Shown: one piece after another, positions 25,567 through 36,899 of the stretch | Numbering within the stretch: position 1 is the stretch's first letter | Layout of the letters: every line of letters starts with the position of its first letter | Assembly: GCF_005239225.2 (NCBI RefSeq) | Contig: NC_133302.1 | Span: forward strand, 18,889,357 to 18,953,356 | Source: Populus alba | Taxonomy: Eukaryota > Streptophyta > Magnoliopsida > Malpighiales > Salicaceae | Length of the DNA: 64,000 bases | Direction: 5' to 3' | The notes under the pieces: generated by a model | Databases searched by the model: none | What the model saw: the letters and a program-made list of their open reading frames with translations, nothing else | What the model was told of the DNA's origin: nothing | Made by a program: the position numbers and the translations under genes

Positions 25567-25574
25567 TATAAAAA
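25567..25574 (+). promoter_or_regulatory. TATA box of the second TBL gene
   Basis: TATAAAAA lies 93 bp before the ATG at 25660, preceded by a CT-rich stretch. This gives a 5' UTR of about 60 bp, a usual plant arrangement. Confidence 0.6.
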
Positions 25575-25659
25575 AAACTTGTCCGGGACAACTTTTTCTT
25601 CACTCCTCGTCTATAATTTCTCTAGACAAATTCCTAAATATCGCAAAAGACAAACCAGG

Positions 25660-28600
25660 ATGGCTATCTTGTTCAAACCCGGCCTGTTTCTCTCGCTGTT
25701 TTTGTTGTTATCTTCTTACCATACAGCAACAGAAGCTTCAAAAGTCGCCCAGAGCCTCAACTTCAACAGTACCTTCAACAATGGTGCCAGTAATGCTAGA
25801 GAACTTGCCGGCAAGTGCAACTGGTTCAGAGGAAAATGGGTTTTTGATCCTAAATACCCTCTCTACGACTCAAATTGTCCCTTCATAGATCCACAGTTCA
25901 ATTGTCAAAAGTATGGCAGACCTGATAGCTATTATCTCAAGTATCGGTGGCAACCTTTTGCATGTGGCTTGCCCAGGTACCCTTGTTTTTTGCCCTCATG
26001 TTCAGGAAAAAGTGTTTCTGTTTTTTCTTGGTATATATAAATATACATCATGTTAACAATTTGCAGGTTTAATGGGCTATATTTCTTGGAGAAATGGAGA
26101 GGGAAGAAGATTATGTTTGTAGGTGACTCGTTGAGTTTGAACCAGTGGATATCTTTAGCGTGTTTGATTCATTCATGGGTGCCAAATTCAAAGTATACAG
26201 TGTTTAGGACAGATGTGCTATCTTCTCTTACATTTGAGGTAAGAATTTGAATTCCAGACTTTCCAGTTGTTGGCTACTTTGAATATTTCTCAACAATCAT
26301 TACATTTAACCACTCCATGCACGTCCTGTCCTTTTCTCTACTCCTTTTTTGAAGGTAAAGTTGTCGTGCTAGATGCTAAGCTCTGGTCTCCCTCTCTTCC
26401 TGTCTTTCTTTTGTGTTCTGGGCTGTTAGTGTGTGGAGTTTTGAGCATTAGAACGATTCTTTTATTCCTGTATATATGGCAACAAAAACCAATCAAAAGA
26501 ATTTTTTGGAATCAAAGGTTGTTTCCTACTCCACATAGAAATGCCCTTAAACCTTTCCTAGAGTTTGTGTTTTTGCTCAAGGTAGAGAGAAACATAGTTG
26601 CATACGAGACAAGGATTGTTTGAGATTATGATATGATTACTTTTTAAAATAGTATTTGGCTTGAAAATAAATTTAAATAATTAATTTAAAAAACAAAAGA
26701 CATGCTAAACATCCCCTAACTAATCAACAATTATCTGTCTTTTGAGTTGAGTAAAGCTCACTAATCAATTATTACTCCAATGAATCTGTTTATGTTTCAA
26801 TTTGCGACAATTACGGTCATAATCTCTGGCATGGGCGTCTGTCTTGACCTGTTATTTTCTTCTGGAAATATCGTTTGGAGTTCATATATACTAATTAATT
26901 AATGTGGACCGACCTTATTTTAAAATCTAAATGGTGGCCTGAATTAGAAGGGTTAGCATAGTACACTTTGATATGTGTTTGCTTGGAATTGACACTTTCA
27001 ATTTAAGGACCACTTGATGTATTAATCAAGCATCTCTGTATAGCTCTCTGCTTATATGGCTTTTCTTCCAAGTTATAATTCTGCAATGTGACAAATACTG
27101 GACCACCTTTTCTTTTATTGCACATCACTTTAACTAAATTGATACAAACATGTGATAGGCATATGATTCTCTGTATCCACACCAATTATCAAACCTGGTT
27201 TATTATTATAGTTTGACTCGAGCCTAGTCTAGATCGTGTTTTTTTTTTTTAAATAATTTTAATTGAATCTAGCTTGACTTGGCTGAACTGGCAAGTCAAT
27301 GCATAACCGAATTGCCAAGACTTTCCAAACCCATTTTAAAATATAATTTCTTAACTTATAGTAATTGTTATTAACCACTGTTTAGTGTAGCTCTAATCAT
27401 ATGTATACCTCTTTGTCTTAAGAAGCAAAAAAGGAAAACACAACCACATCTTCCAATAATTCATATTCTAAAAGTAATTAAATAAATAAAATAGTTCGCA
27501 GTATTAGTTTCACCAAACGTGCATGTGCATGGTCGCATCCTGATCCTGTGCGTTTTTTTGAGCAGGACTACGGAGTCAAGATACTGCTATATCGAACGAC
27601 GTTCCTGGTAGATCTCGTCAATGACAAGGCAGGACGAGTATTGAAGCTTGATTCGATAAACAATGGCAAGGCATGGCTAGGCATGGACATGTTGATCTTC
27701 AACACCTGGCATTGGTGGACCCATACTGGAAGTTCTCAGCCGTAGGTCAACCTTACTTGTGATGTTTTCATTTTGATCTTCATGGCTAATGCGTTTCTAT
27801 GTTTTACAGATGGGATTATATCCAAGAAGGGGGTAAATTGTACAAAGATATGAACCGGCTAATTGCATTTTACAAGGGACTAACCACCTGGGCTAGATGG
27901 GTCAACCGAAATGTTGATCCTTCTAAAACCAAAGTCTTCTTCCAGGACGTTTCTCCTACACATTATGTGTAAGCCTCTCTCCCCTCTGCCTTCCTAGTTC
28001 TTAGTTTTCATGGCGGTGAATGGCATGGTTCCTGTGCGTCAACATGAAGAAACTATGTTTTTTTTTTATATTTGATGAACAAGGTTTTCTTCGGCTCCTT
28101 CCGAGTCAGGAGACTAATCCTTAGCGTGGCTTGAGTATGCGATGTTTAGCGAGCACAACTATCATTTTTTTTTTTTGGATTTGAGAAAATCCTACCTCCT
28201 GAAAAACGTATTTTGTGGGCTCAGATACTTGAGTAAAATATAGGTTGTCCTAGACTCTTACAAGAGGTGCATGTTCTGACTCGAACTCGAGATCTGTTGT
28301 ACAGATCTCAAACCCTTTACCACCACGCTACACTCTTTGGAGACTAGCACAACTACCATGCTAGAGGCTCGAAACCATGTTGATGTGATAATGTTCATGT
28401 TAATAGATTAATTGACGCGAGCATTTTAGCGTGTCTTTCATCAATATTATAGCATTTTAGTACCTCAGCAAATAATCCTACTTTATTGTTGTTGCAAAAA
28501 CAGGGGCGGGGACTGGAATGAGCCATCAAAGTCATGTGCTGCTGAGACACAACCGTTCTTTGGAACAAGGTACCCAGCAGGAACACCGTTAGCTTGGGCT

Positions 28601-28795
28601 GTAGTTAACAAGGTTTTGAGCAGGATTAAGAAACCAGTCTACTTATTAGACGTGACCACACTTTCTCAGTACCGAAAAGATGCACATCCTTCGCATTACG
28701 GCGGCGACAATGGCGGCACAGATTGTAGCCACTGGTGTCTACCTGGATTGCCTGATACTTGGAACCAGCTTCTATACGCAGCCCTCTTCGGTTGA
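25660..28795 (+). CDS. TBL-family O-acetyltransferase, TBL37-43 clade-like
   Basis: Five exons: 25660-25976, 26067-26238, 27566-27741, 27810-27968 and 28504-28795, encoding 371 residues with phases that join cleanly. The N-terminus ([20 protein letters not shown]) is a signal peptide or anchor. The TBL domain starts at C53 ([18 protein letters not shown]), then [18 protein letters not shown]. The catalytic motifs are GDS at 125-127 ([13 protein letters not shown]) and DxxH at 348-351 ([15 protein letters not shown]). [10 protein letters not shown] and SPTHYVGGDWNEP also fit the TBL37-43 group (from memory). A Golgi role in acetylating wall polysaccharides is expected; the substrate is not inferable. 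Intron 2 is long (1.3 kb) and intron 4 holds an antisense SINE. The ATG was chosen because it starts the signal peptide and follows the TATA box at 25567. Confidence 0.9.
28152..28359 (-). mobile_element. Antisense SINE in intron 4 of the TBL gene
   Basis: Read on the minus strand, the body (28345-28166) begins near an A-box TAGCGTGGTGGTAAAGG (28330-28314), has a B-box CGAGTTCGAGTC (28289-28278) and ends in a poly(A) tail that appears as a T run at about 28165-28176. Direct repeats AGCACAACTATCAT (28152-28165) and AGCACAACTACCAT (28346-28359), with one mismatch, flank it as a target duplication. It differs in sequence from the SINE at 20379. Confidence 0.75.
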
Positions 28796-30030
28796 TTGTG
28801 CTCAAATGGCATTAACTATATATGGTACTGTAATTTAGTCATTGTTTTTAGATGATCGATCATTGTTTCAATGATGGTACGCATAGGAGTTTATTCTTGT
28901 TCTTAGAGTGCCTGCTGGCAATAATGAGAGATGTGATTCTTCAATTGTAAATTTAGATCCTTTTGGCAATGAGATTGCCATGAAATGAAAGAAATACGCT
29001 CCAAATCAAAAGGCCTATTATTGAGATTGGAGATGATCTTTCAAAAGTGTTCATTAACTTGAATGAAAACACTAATGGCCATGTCCTATAAAGTTTTCTT
29101 GGATCAAAACTTGTGGTAGCTAAGGAGGAGGCACAATATTTTTTTGAGATTTTTTTTTCACAAGGTTAAATCTCTCATCAACATATCTCCACAGTAGGAC
29201 TGCACTCTTTCTATCGTTTGGGCTTAGTTAAATAGAAGATTCGGAAAAGCCCAATTCTGGAGAGCTTGAACTTGTAGACTGACAGACAAGCCCACTGTCC
29301 AAAGTCCTAATATCATAAGATCTAGGGGCCTTTAAGAGAATTCGATGGTTGAAATTAGTAGGGTTCGCTTGTGTAATTTTTGTCAACAAATTTATTTGCG
29401 TTTTTCTTCATGTAATAGCACATAGATGTTAGATACAATTCGGAATTCGATCTGGTTGAAGATTTGAATCACCGAGATGATGTTTTTGACAAAGTTTCTA
29501 ATAAAAAAAATAAAATGATATTATATTAGATTTTTTAAAAAAATTAAAAATATATTATTTAAAATTGATCAATTTAATTTCACTCATGTTTGTTTTATTC
29601 AATAAAATTATGAGTTATTCTATAAAATCACTCGAGTTTAATTAGATAAATATTAAAAAAAAAACATAATCTAAACTAAACTTAAACAAATTTTTTTTTT
29701 TTTAGTTATCAAACCCAATTTGAATAATAAATGGACATGATGACTCAACAATTCAAAATCTAATTTATATCAGGTTTTTTTTAACTATTTTAAATATTAA
29801 TCTAATTAAAATAAAATGAATGGACTAAATTCTATTAAAATTTGATCATGTTAATTTATTTTTTTATTTTTTATTATTAAAGAAGATATTGTTTTAATTA
29901 AGATGAATCTAAATTTACTCAACCCCCTAATAAAAAACTTAAAAAATAGAAAAACAAAACTTAAACCCAATATGCGATAGGAGGGGAACTGATTAGCTTG
30001 TAAAACGGAAGTGGGTCTTGATAGTCTCTG
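28796..30030. other. Intergenic between the TBL and LEA genes
   Basis: This holds the TBL 3' flank and then AT-rich DNA. No gene was found. AT-rich degenerate repeat sequence occupies about 29500-29900. Confidence 0.4.
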
Positions 30031-30035
30031 CTTAC

Positions 30036-30207
30036 ACACGTGGCAAACAGATATGCATCCATGTGTCATCTCCTCAAATGGCTAACCTAAGCCGGGAAGC
30101 CCTATCCTCTTACGTGTGCCATCCATCTTTTGTATAGCTGAGTCACCTTCTTCTCTGTACAGTACCAACACGTTGCTCCATGCACCAACACATGTCAACT
30201 CCATGCA
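30036..30207 (+). promoter_or_regulatory. ABRE/G-box and RY elements upstream of the LEA gene
   Basis: ACACGTGGC at 30036-30044 is a strong ABA-response/G-box sequence. TACGTGTGCC at 30111-30120 is a second ACGT-core element. The RY core CATGCA occurs at 30179-30184 and 30202-30207. ABRE plus RY is the usual pairing in promoters driven by ABI5 and ABI3-type factors in maturing seeds, which fits the product. Confidence 0.6.
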
Positions 30208-30409
30208 CACCCCACCTCCATTTCCTCAGGCCGCCATAGGCCATCACCTCTCCCTTTTTAACGCCAATCTTCTCCTCTCCTCTTCATTCCTATCCCAACA
30301 CCAAATCAAATCATCATACATACAGTTCTCATACATTACCCGCAAGGAAAAGAAAGAAAACACAAGGAGATCTAGTTGACTTTGTTACCTTCTTGAAACA
30401 TTAGCAGCA

Positions 30410-32374
30410 ATGGCATCTCAGCAATCCAGGAGAGATCAGAGCGCAACAAGTGAGAGAGAGATTTATGTGGAGAGAGAAAGAGTCCCAAAAATGGCTAGCC
30501 ATTTTGAGTCTTTGATAGAGAAACCAAAAGAATCAGTTGTCGTCGAGGAAAACATCGGTGAAGGTGGCAATGAAACGGGAGCCCAGTACTTTGAGTCTCT
30601 TGCTGACAAAATGAGGGGAGCCAGGACGGATGTTTCTGGTGATAAAGAAAGGGAAAGAAGAGAAGAATTAGAAGAACAAGAAAGGAAAGCAAGAGAGGGT
30701 TATTCTGTTGGAAAATGTAAAGTGGAAGGGGTTGGAAAAGAAACCGAAGGCAAACAAGAGAAGAATGGCAGTGATCGATTTAACAAAGATCAACAACTTT
30801 CTCTCGATGAAATAACGAAGTTAAGAGAAACGGCGCAAAAAAATTCGTTCGAGGCTTTAAATGCAGCTGAAAAAAAATATGAGAAAGCAAAAGAGAAGGC
30901 AAGCCGAGTTGTGGGTTCTGCAACTATTACTGTGAAAGAGAAATTTCCTCAAGCAAAAAACACTGTTGCTGAGAAGGCTGCACAACCCAAAGACATTGCT
31001 GCGGAGAAGGCCGCACAAGCCAGAGACATTGCTGCACAGAAGGCCGCACAGACAAAGGACATTACTGCACAGAAGGCCGCACAAGCAAAGGACACTCTAG
31101 TTGAAGGGGCTCAAAAAACTACCCATTATATCGCAGAGAAGGGAGCACAGACAAAGGACATTACTGCACAGAAGGCCGCACAAGCAAAGGACACTCTAAT
31201 TGGAGGGGCTCAAAAGACTACCCATTATATCGCAGAGAAGGGAGCACAGACAAAGGACATTAGTGCACAGAAGGTCGCACAAGCTAGAGACATTGCTGCA
31301 CAGAAGGCTGCACAGACACAGGACATTGCTGCACAGAAGGCCGTACAAGCAAAGGACACTCTAGTTGAAGGGGCTCAAAAAACTACCCATTATGTCGCAG
31401 AGAAGGGAGCACAAGCAAAAGACACGATTATTGAAGGTGCTAAGAAAACTTCAGAGTATGTTGTAGAGAAGAGCAAAGGGGCCATGGATTATACAGTAGA
31501 GAAGGCAGTAGCTGCTAAAGATGTGACTGTGGAAAGTGGCAAAGAGGCCGCTTATTATGTAGAGAAAGTGGCTGTGGATGTGAAAGACAAGGCCGCTGCA
31601 GCTGGATGGACTGCTGCTCATTACACAACTGAAAAAGCTGTGGAGGGGACTAAGGCAGCCGCGAGGGCAGTAGAGTATGCTGGTCAGAAGACCACCGAGC
31701 TTGCAGGGAAGCCACTGGGTGCTGCTAAAGAGACTGCTGCGTCTACTGGTGAAAGTATCAAGGAGTATACGGCTAGGAAGAAAGAGGAGGCCGAGAGAGA
31801 ACTTGAGGCTCGAAAAGCTGCAGAAGGACAGGTATAATTCACAGAAATGTGTATGTATAAGTTCTTTAAGTTTATGATTTGAACTGAATTGAATTGAAGT
31901 GAACTGATTCCACTATAGGTTAAAAAAAGAAGAAGAGAAAAGATTGATGCTTGAAGCTTGTCTTTCCAATTGAACATGTAAAAAAATGTAGACTACATGA
32001 TTGCATTTGTACTTGCAATAGAAATTGAATTTGTGTTGCCTATTGAGGATGATTAGAGGAGTTTCCAGGGAGGAGAATACAGGGAAGAATCACAAGTTCA
32101 TGCAACAGGAGGTCAAGAAGCAGAGGAAGCGAGCGTCACAAACAAATTCAGCGAGAAAGTCGCCCCAGAAGGCGACGAACAAGAAGAAGAACAATATTGG
32201 CGGCGGCAGCAGCGACAAGAAGGAAGCAGCATACTGGGCGCCATTGGCGAAACTATAGTGGAGATTGCTCAAGCAACCAAAGATCTAGTTATTGGGCAAG
32301 ATCCACCTGGAGCTGGGAAGAAGGGTGGCTACGAGGCAAGCCATTTGGAGTATGGGAAGCAAGAAGAACATTAA
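30410..32374 (+). CDS. Seed biotinylated protein-like (SBP65) group 3 LEA protein
   Basis: Two exons, 30410-31831 and 32057-32374, give 579 residues. Without splicing, the frame stops right after GQV because the donor GTATAA supplies the stop. Exon 2 in the joined frame ends ILGAIGETIVEIAQATKDLV, a tail I associate with this family. The N-terminus is SBP65-like (MASQQSRRDQ, then ERVPKMASHFESL). SVGKCK places Lys102 in a VGK context. I recall the biotinylated lysine of pea SBP65 as lying in VGKF near position 103, so this may be the biotin site. Residues about 165-420 are LEA-type 11-mers (AAQAKDIAAQK-like), expected to fold into amphipathic helices on drying. Family members store biotin and protect seeds. 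Upstream ABRE and RY elements support ABA-driven seed expression. Confidence 0.85.
31048..31420 (+). repeat. In-frame coding repeats in multiples of 33 bp
   Basis: ACAGACAAAGGACATTACTG recurs at 31048, 31147 and 31246 (99-bp steps), with a variant at 31312 (66 bp on). GGACACTCTAGTTGAAGGGG occurs at about 31090, 31189 (variant) and 31354. All spacings are multiples of 33 bp, or one 11-residue LEA repeat, and the near-identical DNA shows that the latest duplications are young. Confidence 0.85.
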
Positions 32375-33424
32375 AGAAGAAAATAAGAGAAGTTCTTAAC
32401 TCTGCTGAAATCGAGTGAAAGATGAAGATAGATGTCTCATGGGCTTTTGTCGACTGGTTGATGTTGTGTCTAAATCTATAGTTTGTTTTTTTGCTATTGG
32501 GAGTGTTGAATAATTTTGAACATCGCTCTGCATTCAGTGCAGCCATGTTTCAATAATACACTTGACTTGATGACCATGCTTTTCTCTTTTGAGGTAGGAA
32601 ACTGGTTTGTTGCAGCAGATTTTGGGTGGCCATTACTTGGAGAACGCAGGTACACTGTGGCAGATGATCATCCAAGGTTGACACTCATGGTCCAAAAACG
32701 TTGAGCCATTTTTAATCGTATGTTAATTGAGTTATAATCGTATATAATATAATATAAATTTTGTTTTTAAAATTTATCGAAACAATGGTTAACCCTTTTA
32801 TTTATTTATTTATTTATTAATGAAAAACTAAAGAGAGTTTATATATATGTTTTTGAAGCAAGGTGATAAAAAAGGTAGCTCCTTTTTAAGAAAGGTGATG
32901 ATGAGGATGTAAGAAGAGGGATTTGGCTTGAGAAAGACTAAAGAGAGTGATATTGCTTGTAACATAAGGTCATTATGAAACCTATATATTTAATAAGCTT
33001 TCACTGTATTAGTGATGGAGTCAGAAAATAATATAAAAACAACAGCTAGAAAAATAACATAAAAACAACAGCTAGAAAAATAACGCAATAATACTGAACA
33101 AAATCATTATAAAAAAAATTTTATTACCAATTTTTTTCCAATAAATAACTTATTTTTTAACTTTATGAATAAATCAAAAATCAAGTTCTAATTAAAAAGG
33201 AAAAAAAAAGGTATAATACAAAAAAAAAAAAATTAACCTAAACAACACTTTCTAGATTTAATTACAAAGCTTTTCGAACCTCAGTCCTTTTCGAAACTTA
33301 GCGTTGTGGTGAGCTTGCTTCTATAGAACTAGATTTATATTCTTAATTAAATTTGAGTGTGCATGATTGAATAATTAAATTAAAAATTATGAGTTTTTCA
33401 TCAAACCAAAATTATATATAGTCA
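32375..33424. other. Intergenic, with a small tandem duplication
   Basis: This is the LEA 3' flank. A 26-bp unit containing AAAAACAACAGCTAGAAAAA is tandemly duplicated at 33033-33084. No gene was found. Confidence 0.45.
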
Positions 33425-33960
33425 ATATCTGGGATTCAGGCCTATCATCCGGGAATGGATAATTCATGCTACAGGGGATTGGAAAAATCACCTTTCTGTG
33501 ATGAGACTCAAGGCACCTGATGATCGTTTAATGGAGAAATATAATGGTTGGGTAATGTTAGAAAATGGTATTCCTTGAAATGCAAAAGCAGTGGCAGTCA
33601 TCAACAACAATTGTTGGCATTGGCTCAGATGAACTTGTTAACATCCAATCAGCTTTCTGTGGTACACCGTTCCCTAATGAGAAGAGAAAGGATAGCATAT
33701 CCTTGAACCTGACACCAAATGGTAAGTTTTCCATCAAAAGTGTATGGGAAGCTTGAAGGGCCAAAAGTGTTAGGGTGGAGAGGTTTAAATTATTATGGAA
33801 TCCCTTACATATTCCTAAACACAGCTTCACATCATGGCTGATCATCCTCGACAGATCATCCTTTAAAGACAAACAGATTAAATGGGGAGATCCTCTGATC
33901 CTATTTGTGTTTTGTGGAAGCATGCAAATCAATATAGAGACCACCTCTGATCCTGCTCAC
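33425..33960 (+). pseudogene. LINE reverse-transcriptase C-terminal (zf-RVT) fragment
   Basis: In the plus frames, LNLTPNGKFSIKSVWEA, a stop, then LLWNPLHIPKHSFTSWLIIL and DRSSFKDKQIKWGDP match the zinc-binding region that follows the reverse transcriptase in plant LINEs (family pattern: GKFSVKSAW...IPKHSFILW...RLSTKDR). Upstream, 33440-33640 has NNCWHW-like sequence in another frame. Stops and frameshifts show that it is dead. Confidence 0.65.
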
Positions 33961-33984
33961 TCAAGGACAGCTCAAAGGTACATT

Positions 33985-34430
33985 TCCCTAACGGATTCTT
34001 GGACAGAACCACATCACAGGGACTTGTGATACCATGGACTCCTCAGTTCGCCGTTTTGGCGCACACAGCAATTGGGGTGTTTACAACTCATTGTGGATGG
34101 AACTCATTGATTGAATTTGAGGGTATAGCGGGAGGGGTGCCTATGATTGGCAGGCCATTTTTTGGCCGTTAAACGCTCAACGGGCGCATGTTAGAGAATG
34201 TGTGGGAGATTGGTCTCCAGGTTGAGAGTGGAGTCTTTACAATGCATGGAGTGTTAAATAGCTTGGATAAAGTTATATCACAAGACGGGGGAGAAAATGA
34301 GGGAGAACATAAGGTCACTTCAACAACTCGCAAACAAAGCCATTGGACCCAACTGGATCTCTTTGGATAATTATATTATTGCTTTGTCAGATGTAGTGTT
34401 CAATACTAAAATATGGTAACTCTTCAGAAC
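33985..34430 (+). pseudogene. UDP-glycosyltransferase (flavonoid UGT-like) C-terminal fragment
   Basis: The frame starting GGATTCTTGGACAGAACC gives [18 protein letters not shown], then [19 protein letters not shown] and [12 protein letters not shown], the PSPG sugar-donor box of plant UGTs. An in-frame TAA follows FFGR. NGRMLENVWEIGLQVESGVF then continues, and a frame change near 34290 leads to MRENIRSLQQLANKAIGP. The HCGWNS core survives, but the stop, frameshift and missing N-terminal acceptor half make it a pseudogene. It joins the LINE debris at 33960 without an evident boundary. Confidence 0.8.
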
Positions 34431-35223
34431 CAAGAAGTAATTTCGAGTTTGAGTTTCCCTAATGTTGAAGTTCAATAAATACCTTGATTCTGTCTCATGT
34501 TCTTTTAAAAGAAAACAAAAATGTTAATTTCCTCTTATCATCTTTCACTTAATTAACTCTTTTGGTCCGACTCAGCTACCTACCTGATTCTGTACCCCCT
34601 AAATCCACTACAAGGAAACTCAGAAGTTGGAGAAGTCGAACAAATCTTTGGAGGATGAAAATTGTGATGCATAGTTCATGGCGGTGGGAAGAACATGGGG
34701 GGGTGGTTAAACGGAAAGAGGATTCTTGGAGGAGGCTTGATGATCATGAGACAGGCTTTAAATAATGCCTTGATGCTCTGCTAGAACAACAGACCTTGTT
34801 AGACAGTCAGACTCACAGATGGGTGTGTTCTTAGCTCCCTATAGCTTTTGCAGTGAACATAACAAGTTTCTGCTTTCAATCTATCAAGAAAACTACTCTG
34901 TTTGTAATCCCTTTTGTTTCTGAGTCCATTTCTATTACAATAATTGTTAGACACAGATGATAAGAACACAAGTTCTGACGATTATGGGACATCCAAAAAA
35001 AGTAACATCAAACTCATTCTTGGAACCCAATTCACAAATGGTCAGAAATCATATCTGCAGATGAATCATCTCATAAGTAATTCCATAAAATTTTACTCAC
35101 GCTCCCCTCAATAACAAACAAGAAAACACATAAATAGGTATATTCAGTAGAAAGAGGAAGAATCCAAATCAACAAACAGAAAACTACTACATAACTAAGG
35201 TATGTTCAGTAGAATCATGAAAA
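34431..35223. other. Intergenic, including the TAXIMIN 3' flank
   Basis: No gene was recognised. A short open stretch at 34562-34765 has no family features. Confidence 0.4.
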
Positions 35224-35983
35224 TCAACAAGGTATCTGAGAAGTGAACCACTCCATGACATGAATGGGGGCCTTGATCAACTCCAGAGCCAGTTCTACTA
35301 TCACTGTCACGCATAAACAACAAGGACAAATACAGGATAATAACAACCTGCACAACCCCCAAGATTGGAAAATCAGTCAGGAGGTATAAATTCTCAAGTA
35401 CAAATGTAACATCATTATATAAAATAATTTAGACCAAACCCAGATCACATACTGTATCAAAACTGCCAAATTCTGAAATAGAATCAAGAAATCTCAAATA
35501 AGCAGAGATTGAGATGCAATTAAAAATTTAAAGCCATAAATAAATGTTAAAATTAAGTATGTTCATCAGGATTTAAAGTACAAGAAAAACTATCAAAAAG
35601 AAATTCTCAAATACTGCAAATTTGAAATGCAATAAGCCAAACCCTGTGCAAAATGGGAAAAAAACTGTCAGATAACAAAACTATGATGCCCGGAAACCAA
35701 CATAGAAGAAAAGAACAGCCAATATTTGTCAAAAAGGAGACAAAGACTATCACAGATTCAAGAAATCTCAGAGAAGATCGTCCAGAAATTGAAGACTGTG
35801 AAAAATCAAGAAATCAAAGACATCAAGAAACTAAGATACAGCAAGAATTATTATAAAGGAAGAGAGAACAAACCCGACAATCCAAATGACAACGCCGACA
35901 ACGGAGATAATTAGAGAAAGAAAGGCAAAGGGAAGGCCTATAAGAAAGCCAAGAGGCCTACAGTCACCGTCTCCACAGCACAT
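35224..35983 (-). CDS. TAXIMIN cysteine-rich signalling peptide precursor
   Basis: Two exons on the minus strand, 35983-35874 and 35347-35224, join within a Gly codon to encode 77 residues. The N-terminus [20 protein letters not shown] is followed by a hydrophobic helix (about 13-41), the cysteine cluster CICPCCLC (42-49), and [17 protein letters not shown] ending TSQIPC. Nine cysteines are at 2, 3, 8, 42, 44, 46, 47, 49 and 77. This matches the very conserved plant TAXIMIN family (TAX1/TAX2 in Arabidopsis), small secreted or membrane-linked peptides tied to lateral organ separation and elicitor responses. The CRPLGFL and WFTxQIPC ends are family hallmarks. Both exons are short and easily missed. 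Its likely neighbour genes in Arabidopsis include a TBL gene and CLE genes, as here. Confidence 0.88.
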
Positions 35984-36899
35984 ATTCTCTGCTTTGCTTC
36001 TCTTGCTCTGAATCTACTTGTATTTTCTTCTCTCGCTTAAAGTCAGAGCGCTGAGTGAATCTGACAGAGAAGCAGAGATTATGTTACGTTAACGCTGATA
36101 GTATCCTTTAATTACTATAAATAATTTCTTTTCTTTAAAAAATGTTTGGATTTCTTTGCGTCCTTCGTGTCCACGTTGCGTGTTAACGAGGAGAGAGAGA
36201 GGGATAGACAGACAGGTTTGGTGCAGTTGACTGTTCGGGGTCGTCATAGCTGTTGGTTTTTAATTAAAAAAAATTCAAAGTTTACCAATCAAGTTCTCAG
36301 CAACCAATCACTAAACTCCAAAGGTGTAGTAGACGAAGAGGCTCAGAACCTTATCTTAAAGTAGCTGTAAAAAGAACATCATTTATTAATTTACGGTATG
36401 CATGGAGCTGCCATCATTCACGTTTACTTTCTGGCTCTATGTCACATCTCATGAGTGCGTGCCGGAATCTTACATGTTCTCAATCCTTTCTTTCCCCTTT
36501 TCTTTTCTTTTTTTTAATGGCCAAAGTGTCGTATTTTGCACATCAGAGAAAAAAGAAAAAGAAAAAGAAAAAAGGTAGAGCTAGAAAACAGAAACTAAAG
36601 AGTGTGTGTGTAAGAATTAACAAAGGTAACGAGGATACAGTAAGACACTTCATAAAGATAATTTAGTTTAGAGGCTTAGCTAGATGTTAAAAAAATGAAG
36701 GGGAAGGTGATAGTAGAGTTACGGTATATAAGAGGACATGATAAATATATATTTAAAACTTATCTAAGGTTATTGGATAGATATTTCTGTATAAAAGATC
36801 ACATTTATTGCAAGTTAGAAGCTTTGACTAGACATTTAATGCTCAAGTAACCTTCTTTGTAATCACGTCTATGATATTAATAATAAAATAAACTTAGAT
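35984..36899. other. Upstream region of TAXIMIN and intergenic DNA
   Basis: This includes the likely 5' UTR and promoter of the minus-strand TAXIMIN gene. A purine-rich (AAAAAG)n stretch lies at about 36545-36575. No other gene was found. Confidence 0.4.
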
